Shown piece after piece: positions 1-6,048 of a stretch of 7,475 bases of DNA. Positions within the stretch are counted from its first letter, which is position 1. Each line of letters begins with the position of its first letter. Origin of the DNA: JAJYTL01 sp046705265. Its GTDB lineage: Bacteria > Pseudomonadota > Alphaproteobacteria > Ferrovibrionales > Ferrovibrionaceae. Made by a program: the position numbers and the translations under genes. Below the pieces are notes generated by a model. It was given only the letters and a program-made list of their open reading frames with translations, was not told the DNA's origin and ran no database searches. The stretch covers positions 1 through 7,475 of the forward strand of contig JBJKQL010000135.1 in NCBI GenBank assembly GCA_046705265.1. Direction: 5' to 3'.

Positions 1-40
1 CGCATCCAGCCTCGTTCAATTGTCGTCTCCTGCGGCCGCC

Positions 41-79
41 GTCAAGGATCCGCTTCGCCGGGCTGCGCGCGCCCTTGAC
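41..79. repeat. GC-rich inverted repeat
   Basis: GTCAAGG (41-47) is matched by CCTTGAC (73-79), with a 25-base GC-rich spacer that can pair partly with itself. It could form a stem-loop. No T-run follows on either strand, so a classical terminator is not supported. It may be the edge of a dispersed intergenic repeat. Confidence 0.4.
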
Positions 80-156
80 CGCCCCCGCCGGACCGAACAC
101 CTACCCACTCGTTTTTCAAAAGAGGCATAAAAATTAAGAATTTAGGGCTCCAACTG

Positions 157-168
157 CCCCAATTGGGG
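157..168. repeat. 12-bp perfect palindrome
   Basis: CCCCAATTGGGG is a perfect palindrome lying just after an AT-rich patch. It could be an operator-like site, but there is no gene downstream that it clearly serves, so its role is unknown. Confidence 0.3.
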
Positions 169-412
169 GACGCTGGCATGGCCGACATCATTGCAATTGA
201 GACGCGCCAACTGCCTCCGATAGAGTTCAGCGTCTTGTCTTAGCCGTTGGCTCAGCCGCTGTACCTGTTGCCGACCTTTGGGGGATCAGACTGGAGTTCG
301 GACTATTGCCGAGCCTTTTCCCATGCGGCGCGATGGATTCGATAGCCTATGGTAGACTTGTCCCGTCAGATACGTTTGGTCGGAGCCCCCACGTTTCTGC
401 TTTAGGGAGACC

Positions 413-457
413 GTGACGGGAACGTTGACTCTTTGCCTGGGGTCGAGGATGTCAATT
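413..457 (+). pseudogene. Short decayed capA-like 5' end
   Basis: A GTG at 413, preceded by a purine-rich AGGGAGA (404-410), opens a frame reading VTGTLTLCLGSRMSILP. Its first 26 bases match the start of the other capA remnant (4912-4937) at 21 of 26 positions, including an identical 11-base block. The peptide can be aligned with the CapA N-terminal pattern LxLCGDVMxGRGIDQILP if about six residues are missing. Similarity stops where the oppositely oriented 3' end of the intact CapA gene begins (458). I read it as the scar of a capA copy lost by deletion or inversion. The match is short, so this call is tentative. Confidence 0.35.
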
Positions 458-1561
458 CTACCAAGCGAGCTGCAAGGCGTTGTCCGGATTAAGCTCGACC
501 CGCGTGCCGAAGGGCGCGCCTTGGCGTGTCAGCGTTGAGCTAAGCCATTCTGCATCGTCCTTGAGCCCGTGGTTCAGGCAGAAGTTCTGGATGCGAAAGG
601 GTACCATTGTAAGCTGGAGAAGTCGTCCGCTCTCGGTATCAATGCTAGGTAGATACATCAACGCAAGATCGCCGCGGAACGCTTCGTAGCCGGAGATTCC
701 TTCGTAATCGTTCAAGAAATCGCCGCATCCGTAGAGGATCAGTTTGCCTCTATACACCTCGATGGCCTTGGCATGGTGCGAGGAGTGGCCGTGAATAACG
801 TCGACGCCGGCAAGGTCGATCAGGCCGTGGGCAAAGTCCGTCTCTTCCTTAGCAATTCGATAGCCGAAGTTCTTGCCCCAGTGGAGCGAGGCCACTGCGA
901 TGTCGCCTGATCGCTTTATGGCGTGCACGCGCGCCGCGATGTGTTCCACGGTCGCCGGTGACAGATGCGGCAGCAGATTGACGCCGGGCCGATGGAAAGC
1001 GGCAGCCCATTCCGCTGGAATGCCGCTGCTCACCGATCCAAATCCGAATACGACCACCCGTCCTTTGCCGCTGATGTCCAGAAGTGCGGGCGTCTCCGCC
1101 TGGGTGATGTCGCGTCCCGCACCCGTAACGGCGATTCCTGCCCGCTCGAGACCTTCTATAGTCTCGACGAGGCCTGCGTGACCCCAGTCAAGGACGTGGT
1201 TATTCGCAAGGCTGCAGCAATCGAGCTTGGCCACCGTCAGGCACGCGACATTCTCCGGGCTCATCTTGTAATTAATGGCTTTCGACCAGCACGTCGTGCT
1301 GGAGGTGATGCTGGTCTCGAGGTTGACGATTCGGACGTCGACTCCTGCACGCTGCACCGAGCCCAACGCTTCGCCCCATATGTACCCGAATGGTACCGGT
1401 TTCGGGATCGGGCCGTTTGCCGCTTCAGCAAGCTCAACGTAGCCGACAGCCGACCTTACGTTGTCCTCGTACAGCTTGGGGTCGCCGGGATGTGGCAGTA
1501 TTTGATCGATCCCGCGCCCCGTCATCACGTCCCCACAAAGAAACAACTTCACCGCTGACAT
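458..1561 (-). CDS. CapA-family protein (metallophosphatase-like, PGA_cap)
   Basis: The 367-residue product belongs to the CapA/PgsA family. Members adopt a calcineurin-like metallophosphatase fold, and several take part in poly-gamma-glutamate capsule synthesis; many stand-alone copies have no proven substrate. Visible motifs are CGDVMTGRG (residues 9-17), VNLE (79-82), LANNHVLDWG (118-127), LHWGKN (226-231) and DVIHGHSSHH (254-263), the usual series of Asp, Asn, Glu and His ligands. I see no signal peptide or membrane anchor, so it looks cytoplasmic, unlike classic membrane-bound CapA. I chose the ATG at 1561 because the family typically begins a few residues before the GDVM motif. A strong GGAGGTG (1581-1587) lies 19 bases upstream, which is rather far. 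The frame stays open upstream to an ATG at 1651. It is divergent from the archease-rtcB operon, and the palindromic site at 1671-1684 lies between the two starts. Confidence 0.9.
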   Translation of the reverse strand: MSAVKLFLCGDVMTGRGIDQILPHPGDPKLYEDNVRSAVGYVELAEAANGPIPKPVPFGYIWGEALGSVQRAGVDVRIVNLETSITSSTTCWSKAINYKMSPENVACLTVAKLDCCSLANNHVLDWGHAGLVETIEGLERAGIAVTGAGRDITQAETPALLDISGKGRVVVFGFGSVSSGIPAEWAAAFHRPGVNLLPHLSPATVEHIAARVHAIKRSGDIAVASLHWGKNFGYRIAKEETDFAHGLIDLAGVDVIHGHSSHHAKAIEVYRGKLILYGCGDFLNDYEGISGYEAFRGDLALMYLPSIDTESGRLLQLTMVPFRIQNFCLNHGLKDDAEWLSSTLTRQGAPFGTRVELNPDNALQLAW

Positions 1562-1670
1562 CTCGACTACGCGTCTTTTGCACCTCCGAAGTCCAAGGCT
1601 AATCCGGCCTGCATGGGGGCTCGCGATATCGGCCACGCGAAGAAAGCACATCAGGCGTCGAGCCTGTGCA

Positions 1671-1711
1671 TTGACTCAGGTCAAGGACGGACCGAGCGTG
1701 GCGCCCAGAAT
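1671..1711 (+). promoter_or_regulatory. FNR/FixK-type site and -10 for the archease-rtcB operon
   Basis: TTGACTCAGGTCAA (1671-1684) is a perfect inverted repeat of the form TTGAC-N4-GTCAA, a variant of the FNR/FixK consensus TTGAT-N4-ATCAA. A -10-like CAGAAT lies at 1706-1711. A start of transcription about seven bases downstream (near 1718-1719) puts the site centre (1677.5) at about -41.5, the classical class II activator position. The leader to the archease ATG would then be about 20 bases. The site is symmetric and could also act on the divergent CapA gene, but no good -10 was seen in that direction. Confidence 0.65.
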
Positions 1712-1738
1712 TTTGTTTGGCCTACTTTTGAATGCCTT

Positions 1739-2185
1739 ATGGCGATGCCCATAGAGAACCCTGCCCAGACCGCACACTGGTCGCACTTTCCGCATGGCGC
1801 GGACCTCGGCGTGCGGGGGACGGGCCTCACGCGACCGGAAGCCTTCGAACAAGCGGCGCTGGCACTCTTCGCGGCGATCACAGACCTCTCGGATGTCCGT
1901 CCATTATCACGCGTTACCGTTACCTGCCACGCTCCGAGCGATATCGTCTTGTTCGTCGATTGGCTGAATGCACTCATCTACGAGAGCACGACGCGGGGAA
2001 TGCTGTTCAGCCGATTTTTGGTTCGGATCGAGGATGGTGAGCTTTGCGGTGAAGCCTGGGGTGAGCCTATCGATCCGTTGCGTCACCATCCGGTGGTGGA
2101 GCCGAAAGGCGCTACTTTCACGGAACTGCGCGTTGATTCCCGTCCCGGGGGCAGCTGGATCGCGCAATGCGTCGTGGATGTGTAG
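1739..2185 (+). CDS. Archease-like protein
   Basis: The 148-residue product resembles archease, the small activator that helps RtcB reach multiple turnover and complete guanylylation. Matching parts are HGADLGV (19-25) for the HTADVGI motif, the segment around FVDWLNALIY (72-81), PKGATFTEL (122-130) for the conserved lysine region, and the C-terminal IAQCVVDV (141-148) with its terminal aspartate. The aspartate of the first motif (D22), K123 and D147 correspond to the functional residues of the family. It ends 9 bases before rtcB, so the two are almost certainly co-transcribed. The ATG at 1739 was chosen because the family starts shortly before the HTADVG motif; an ATG at 1745 is equally possible and neither has a clear Shine-Dalgarno sequence. 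The protein is divergent from textbook archease, so I call it archease-like. Confidence 0.85.
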   Translation: MAMPIENPAQTAHWSHFPHGADLGVRGTGLTRPEAFEQAALALFAAITDLSDVRPLSRVTVTCHAPSDIVLFVDWLNALIYESTTRGMLFSRFLVRIEDGELCGEAWGEPIDPLRHHPVVEPKGATFTELRVDSRPGGSWIAQCVVDV

Positions 2186-2194
2186 AGACCGGCC

Positions 2195-3625
2195 ATGGAC
2201 CTTTCCCGTTTCGTGCGCGAGACCGACACCAAGTGGCTCCTAGAGCCGTTCGGTGGGATGCGCGTCCCGGCCGTGGTATTCGCCGACGAATCTCTCGCCT
2301 CAGAAATGGACGACAAGGTCTTCCAACAGCTTGTGAATGTCGCCACCTTGCCCGGGATCGTCGGGGCATCCTACGCGATGCCCGATGCGCACTGGGGATA
2401 CGGCTTTCCCATCGGGGGCGTGGCGGCATTTGATCCGGACAACGGCGGCGTTATATCCGCGGGCGGGGTTGGCTTCGACATCTCGTGCGGCGTTCGTCTC
2501 CTCACAACTGGTCTCGATCGGCCCGAGATCGAATGGTGCACGGAGGCTTTGGCCAATGTGCTGTTCTCATCTGTGCCAGCGGGACTCGGCAGTCGCGGGA
2601 GCATCGATCTAAGCTCCGACGAAATGGATGCTATGCTGCAGGGTGGTGCCCGCTGGGCAGTGACCCAGGGTTACGGAACGACGGCGGACCTCGAGCGGAT
2701 CGAAGAACATGGTCAGATGGCCGGAGCGGTGCCTGCAGCAGTGTCGCAGCTCGCCCGGAAACGGCAGCGGCGTGAGATGGGGACGCTCGGCTCTGGCAAC
2801 CATTACCTCGAGGTACAAGAGGTTGCTGACATTTACGACGTGGAGATTGCATCCGCGTTCGGACTTGAGCAGGGAGAGGTGGTGATCAGTATCCATTGTG
2901 GCTCGCGCGGCCTTGGCCATCAGATCGGCACCGAGTTCATGCGCGAGATGGCCATCGCGGACCCGAACTTTGGGCTGGAACTTCCCGATCTCGAACTCGC
3001 CTGCGCGCCACTCGTTTCGGATTTAGGGCTGCGTTATCTGAATGCGATGCGATCGGCGGTCAATTGCGCCTTGGCTAACCGTCAGATCGTTACCCACCTC
3101 ACGCGTCGCGCCGTTCTCAGTGTCCTTCCTGACGCCGATATCCACGTCGTGTTCGACGTTTCCCATAATACCTGTAACGAGGAGAATCACTTTGTTGACG
3201 GACGGTTGCGGCGAGTGTTCGTCCATCGAAAAGGAGCCACGCGCGCGTTCGGCCCCGGTCACCCTAGCCTTCCGCCCTCGTTGCGCGCGGTCGGCCAGCC
3301 CGTGCTGATCGGCGGCAGCATGGGGACGGCGTCGTATGTGATGGCGGGGTCTGGAGACGGACTCGCGCATGCCTTCGCTTCGGCGTGCCATGGCGCCGGC
3401 CGAAGCATGTCGCGCCACCAAGCTCTTAAGCATTGGCGCGGACGTGAGGTGATTGATAAGCTAAAGAGTCGGGGAATTTTGATCCGCAGTCCGTCGGCCC
3501 GTGGGGTCGCGGAGGAGGCGCCGGGCGCCTATAAGGACGTTTCCGCCGTGGTCGAGGCGGCCCATGCTGCCGGGCTTGCGCGCAAGGTGGCCCGTCTCGC
3601 GCCGCTAATCTGCGTGAAGGGTTGA
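2195..3625 (+). CDS. rtcB: RtcB family 3'-phosphate/5'-hydroxyl RNA ligase
   Basis: The 476-residue product is a full-length RtcB, the GTP- and Mn-dependent ligase that joins RNA 2',3'-cyclic phosphate or 3'-phosphate ends to 5'-hydroxyl ends through a guanylylated histidine. Signature blocks appear in order: MPDAHWGYGFPIGGVAA (62-78), GGVGFDISCGV (90-100) with metal ligands D95 and C98, GSGNHYLE (199-206) with H203, SIHCGSRGLGHQIGT (232-246) with H234, FDVSHN (320-325) with H324, RKGATRAFGPGHP (345-357), GGSMGTASYVMAG (373-385), and HGAGRSMSR (399-407), where H399 is the guanylylated residue. All catalytic positions are intact. The ATG lies 9 bases after the archease stop, with only a weak purine stretch before it, so translation may be coupled. 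In bacteria RtcB acts in RNA repair or stress-related ligation; the substrate here is unknown. Confidence 0.97.
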   Translation: MDLSRFVRETDTKWLLEPFGGMRVPAVVFADESLASEMDDKVFQQLVNVATLPGIVGASYAMPDAHWGYGFPIGGVAAFDPDNGGVISAGGVGFDISCGVRLLTTGLDRPEIEWCTEALANVLFSSVPAGLGSRGSIDLSSDEMDAMLQGGARWAVTQGYGTTADLERIEEHGQMAGAVPAAVSQLARKRQRREMGTLGSGNHYLEVQEVADIYDVEIASAFGLEQGEVVISIHCGSRGLGHQIGTEFMREMAIADPNFGLELPDLELACAPLVSDLGLRYLNAMRSAVNCALANRQIVTHLTRRAVLSVLPDADIHVVFDVSHNTCNEENHFVDGRLRRVFVHRKGATRAFGPGHPSLPPSLRAVGQPVLIGGSMGTASYVMAGSGDGLAHAFASACHGAGRSMSRHQALKHWRGREVIDKLKSRGILIRSPSARGVAEEAPGAYKDVSAVVEAAHAAGLARKVARLAPLICVKG

Positions 3626-3711
3626 TGCGCCGTTACACCCTTATCACAAGGGGGGCCTGAGACGGCCTCACCGGGACACAATGAGCCAGCATCCGCGCGA
3701 TCCCCCGAGCT

Positions 3712-4374
3712 TCATGTGCGAGTTCCGAGAAGATGCATGTAGAACCACCCGCGAGTGTGCACTACCACTGCTTCGAGAGTGCCGGGTTCTTCAAAAAGAT
3801 GTGTAGCTCCAGGAATCACAGCGAGTTTATTTCACAACGGAATTGGGCAAAAGCGGCACGGTGGAGGTCGAGCACTACGTCGTCGTCGCCACCAACAATC
3901 AGGAGCGTTGGAGCTTTGACAACGGGAAGCGTCTGTCCGGCGAGATCTGGGCGGCCACCGCGCGATACAACCGCCGCGATGCGATTCCGCTCGCCCGTCG
4001 CCAAGGCGAGAGCCGCAGCCGCGCCAGCGCTGGCACCGAAATAGGCGACCGCGAGACTCGCGGTCTCCGGGTCCTGTCGCGTCCATGCCGTGGCCATTGA
4101 CAGACGCTGCCCAAGCAACGCGATGTCGAAGACATTGCGCCGGTCACCTTCCTCGTCATCCGTCAGGAGATCGAGGAGTAAGGTCGCAAGGCCGCTGTCG
4201 CGCAATTCTCGGGCAACGAAATTGTCGCGCGGGCTGAACCGACTCTGCTGCCGGCACCGTGCGAGAATAGCACGACAGCCTTTGCAGAGCGGCAGGAATA
4301 GTAAGAATGCCCTGGAGCCCGACCGGCGGTATTACAATCGCGCAGGCATGGTCTCGAGAGGGCTTAATCGTCAT
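3712..4374 (-). pseudogene. Broken dienelactone hydrolase-type alpha/beta hydrolase
   Basis: Reading the minus strand in successive frames restores one protein of about 220 residues, the usual length for this family. Frame one runs from ATG 4374 (MTIKPSRDHACAIVIPP, then LQGILTIPA). It shifts near 4285-4290 to AKAVVLFSHGAGS, and again near 4244-4250 to SRFSPRDNFVARELRDSG. It continues with LATLLLDLLTDDEE, the nucleophile elbow GASAG and the acid segment GGDDD. A stop at 3816-3818 interrupts it, but one missing base there would restore IPGATHLFEEPGTLEAV and a normal end at 3712. Nucleophile Ser, Asp and His (in GATH) are all still readable, so the gene broke fairly recently. Three frameshifts argue against a single sequencing error, though a low-quality assembly patch is possible. 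I saw no FixK-type site or clear Shine-Dalgarno sequence in front. Confidence 0.85.
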
Positions 4375-4440
4375 GAGTTTATCTTTTAGTCGCCCAAAGT
4401 CACGATCGGGCCAAACACGCGTTATGCAAAATGGAATCGC

Positions 4441-4755
4441 TCATGTCTTGTGACACAATACGGAAGCTCTTGTGAGACAATACGGAAGCGGTCGACGGGG
4501 GCCCGCGAAATACTGACGAGATTGAACAAGCGGCTTAGTCGGCTTCGCCTCCAGGTTGATTTCTTCGATCTCGATCGGGCCGGCGTGAATGTGCCAGTCG
4601 CCGACGCCTTCGGGCCTCTCAAACCGTTTCTGGGCCGCCTGCATTGCCCGCTCCGCGCTGCGCGCCGAGCGAATAACGACAGATCGCTGGCGGCAACGAA
4701 AAAACCCGCTGTCGCGCGATATCTGATTCAAAAAGCAAACGCGATAGACCGGCAT
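4441..4755 (-). CDS. Small conserved-looking hypothetical protein
   Basis: The frame encodes 104 residues beginning MPVYRVCFLNQISRDSGFF. The first 70 or so residues look like a compact alpha/beta protein: a strand (VYRVCFLN), a second strand (RSVVIRSAR), a helix rich in Ala and Gln (SAERAMQAAQKRF), then DWHIHAGPIEIEEINLEA. This resembles small uncharacterised proteins I associate with rhizobial genomes, whose function is unknown; that resemblance is from memory. The start is well supported by AGGAAGAG (4759-4766) with its AGGA core 7 bases before the ATG. The last 30 or so residues look unrelated and run through the 22-bp tandem duplication (4446-4489), which may have shifted the original stop. 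Two FNR/FixK-type sites lie 55-90 bases upstream. Confidence 0.65.
   Translation of the reverse strand: MPVYRVCFLNQISRDSGFFRCRQRSVVIRSARSAERAMQAAQKRFERPEGVGDWHIHAGPIEIEEINLEAKPTKPLVQSRQYFAGPRRPLPYCLTRASVLCHKT
4446..4489. repeat. 22-bp tandem duplication
   Basis: Two adjacent 22-base units (4446-4467 and 4468-4489) differ at one base. Each begins TCTTGTGA and ends ACAATACGGAAGC. The first unit contains the palindrome TTGTGACACAA (4448-4458); the second has TTGTGAGACAA. As 22 is not a multiple of 3, gaining a copy would shift the reading frame at the 3' end of the overlapping small gene. It could be a slippage duplication, paired operator-like sites, or the edge of a mobile element. Confidence 0.75.
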
Positions 4756-4809
4756 GGGCTCTTCCTGCCTAATAGAAGGGCGGTTTCCCACGACGCACGC
4801 CGAATGGAC

Positions 4810-4823
4810 CTGATCTTCATCAA
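4810..4823 (-). promoter_or_regulatory. FNR/FixK-type site, gene-proximal copy
   Basis: On the minus strand this reads TTGATGAAGATCAG, matching TTGAT-N4-ATCAA at nine of ten fixed positions. Its centre is 61.5 bases upstream of the ATG of the small gene at 4755, the same distance as between the site at 1671-1684 and the archease ATG. The matching geometry supports a real activator site, although the -10 region here is poor. Confidence 0.5.
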
Positions 4824-4830
4824 TTCTTCT

Positions 4831-4844
4831 TTGATCCTCATCAA
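4831..4844. promoter_or_regulatory. Perfect FNR/FixK-type site
   Basis: TTGATCCTCATCAA is an exact match to TTGAT-N4-ATCAA, the FNR/FixK consensus. Its centre is 21 bp (two helical turns) from that of the neighbouring site at 4810-4823, so dimers on both would sit on the same face of DNA. It lies between a minus-strand gene (start 4755) and the + strand capA remnant/RNase Z-like unit (start 4912) and could serve either. On the + strand a TAGCGT at 4866-4871 is a weak -10 candidate at about class II spacing. Confidence 0.65.
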
Positions 4845-4911
4845 CCCACACCCCATCGATTCGGGTAGCGTCAACTTCTATGCCGGATGTCGCGACGCCT
4901 GATCTGAGATC

Positions 4912-5031
4912 ATGACGGAAAAGCTCACTCTTTGCCTAGTCAGCGATGGGACGCTCAGGCGCGGCATCGACCATATATTACCCAATTCGGCGATCTTTCT
5001 TCCCGAGGATCTCTCTGGGGCTGTTCGATAA
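4912..5031 (+). pseudogene. capA N-terminal remnant fused to the RNase Z-like gene
   Basis: An open frame of 39 codons from ATG 4912 reads MTEKLTLCLVSDGTLRRGID, then HILPN, and ends AVR. It follows the CapA N-terminus: compare the intact copy here, KLFLCGDVMTGRGIDQILPH and later YEDNVRSAV, with the remnant's RRGIDHILP and PEDLSGAV. At DNA level about 20 of 26 bases match around the RGIDxILP segment. The GDVM metal-binding motif is mutated (now SDGT) and the remaining 320 or more residues are absent, so it cannot be functional as CapA. The TAA (5029-5031) directly abuts the next ATG (5032), which could allow translational coupling, leaving this as an accidental leader ORF. It might have been retained for that reason. 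Confidence 0.65.
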
Positions 5032-6048
5032 ATGAGGACTTCACTGGTTCAGGCGCATCTCGTCAACGGTCCGTTCGGCGATGCCGGCCTTTACTTCGCT
5101 TTTCGTTTCGGTCGCCGCGCCATCCTCTTTGATCTCGGTGACGTCCACGCCTTGGTGCCGCGTCAGCTCAGCCGGGTCAGTCACGTTTTTGTCTCGCACG
5201 CCCATATGGATCATTTTATCGGCTTCGACCGCTTGCTCGCCGTCTGCCTACCCCGCCGCGCTCGCCTCGACCTCTTCGGTCCGCCGGGCCTAATCGAACG
5301 GGTCGAACACAAGCTCGCGGGATATACCTGGAACCTCGTGGCGACGAATCCGAACGACTTTGCGATCTGGGCTGCTGAACTGCACGGGAACACGGTCGCA
5401 GCGGCAGCAGAATTCCACACACGTGACTCATTTCGGCGCCGTGCCGCTACCGTGCCGGCAACGCAAGTCGGTGTCCTGCTCGACGAACCTGAATTCCGCG
5501 TCCGAGCGGTAACGCTCGACCATGGGATTCCCTGTCTCGCTTTTGCCTTCGAGGAGAAGCTGCACATCAACGTCTGGAAGAGTCGCTTGAATTGTCTTGG
5601 TCTTCCGGTCGGTTCGTGGCTCAACGAACTAAAGGCGGCGGTTCGGCGCAACGCCCCGGACGAGACCACGTTCACGGTCGCCTGGACCGCAGCTGGCAGC
5701 CCGCTGGAGATGACGGTCTCCCTTGGTCAGATTAAAGCTGAAGCGCTTCGCATCGCTCCTGGTCAGAAAATCGCGTACGTGGTCGATGCTTTATATAATG
5801 ACGTTAACGCTGCCCGTATCGCCGAGATAGCGGCGGAAGCCACTGTGCTCTATATTGAAGCCGTTTTTCTCCAACAGGATAGCACTTTAGCCGCACAGAA
5901 GTTTCATCTCACCGCGCATCAAGCAGGCCTGCTCGCGCGGCGAGCCGGTGCCTTGAGGGTCGAGCCATTTCATTTCTCGCCGCGCTATACCGGTCGTGAG
6001 GCCGAAATTCGCCGTGAGGTTAACTTCGCCTTCACCGGCTATCCCTAA
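5032..6048 (+). CDS. RNase Z-like metallo-beta-lactamase-fold hydrolase
   Basis: The 338-residue product has the full RNase Z-type ligand set: HAHMDH (56-61: H56, H58, D60, H61), LDHGIP (162-167, H164), VVDALYN (250-256, D252), FHLTAHQAG (291-299, H292, as the catalytic-assist His of the GHSTA motif) and FHFSPRY (313-319, H314). RNase Z removes 3' trailers from pre-tRNA, leaving a 3'-OH and a 5'-phosphate. The segment around CLGLPVGSWLNELK (188-201) matches the Gly-Pro region before the second half of the fold. The start MRTSLVQAHLVNGPF matches a subgroup of RNase Z-like proteins rather than housekeeping RNase Z, so a paralogue with another RNA or non-RNA substrate is possible. No clear Shine-Dalgarno sequence is seen; the stop of the capA remnant touches its ATG. 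FNR/FixK-type sites lie about 190-215 bases upstream. Confidence 0.88.
   Translation: MRTSLVQAHLVNGPFGDAGLYFAFRFGRRAILFDLGDVHALVPRQLSRVSHVFVSHAHMDHFIGFDRLLAVCLPRRARLDLFGPPGLIERVEHKLAGYTWNLVATNPNDFAIWAAELHGNTVAAAAEFHTRDSFRRRAATVPATQVGVLLDEPEFRVRAVTLDHGIPCLAFAFEEKLHINVWKSRLNCLGLPVGSWLNELKAAVRRNAPDETTFTVAWTAAGSPLEMTVSLGQIKAEALRIAPGQKIAYVVDALYNDVNAARIAEIAAEATVLYIEAVFLQQDSTLAAQKFHLTAHQAGLLARRAGALRVEPFHFSPRYTGREAEIRREVNFAFTGYP

Larger units (their letters stand above)
1..412. other. Gene-poor left flank
   Basis: I recognise no gene here on either strand. The longest thing with a plausible ATG is a 21-codon frame (178-243) with no recognisable product. The stretch holds a GC-rich inverted repeat near 41-79, a 12-bp palindrome at 157-168, and an AT-rich patch at about 112-146 that could be promoter-like but has no gene behind it. 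It may be decayed or intergenic DNA left by rearrangement, since the next feature is a broken capA start. Confidence 0.5.

Noticed and set aside
197..210. TTGAGACGCGCCAA as another FixK-type site
   Set aside because: It keeps only TTG-N8-CAA, has poor symmetry in the inner positions, and no intact gene follows it.
178..243. 21-codon ORF MADIIAIETRQLPPIEFSVLS
   Set aside because: No Shine-Dalgarno sequence, no recognisable product, and too short to separate from chance.
965..1558. 197-codon + strand ORF
   Set aside because: It is antisense to the CapA gene and its translation shows no domain features; the CapA motifs on the other strand explain the open frame.
3625..3660. Tiny ORF (MRRYTLITRGA) whose ATG overlaps the rtcB stop
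   Set aside because: Eleven codons with no family match; the overlap alone is weak. It could be the stub of a lost third operon gene, but nothing supports that.
3651..3680. GGCC-rich short inverted repeats after rtcB as a terminator
   Set aside because: The arms are only four bases and no T-run follows.
4448..4480. TTGTGACACAA and TTGTGAGACAA as FNR/CRP sites
   Set aside because: The spacing and inner bases do not fit TTGAT-N4-ATCAA or TGTGA-N6-TCACA; kept only as a tandem repeat.
4450..4902. 150-codon + strand ORF opposite the small gene
   Set aside because: The minus-strand gene has a good Shine-Dalgarno sequence and a protein-like composition; the + strand translation is basic and featureless and would run through the regulatory sites.
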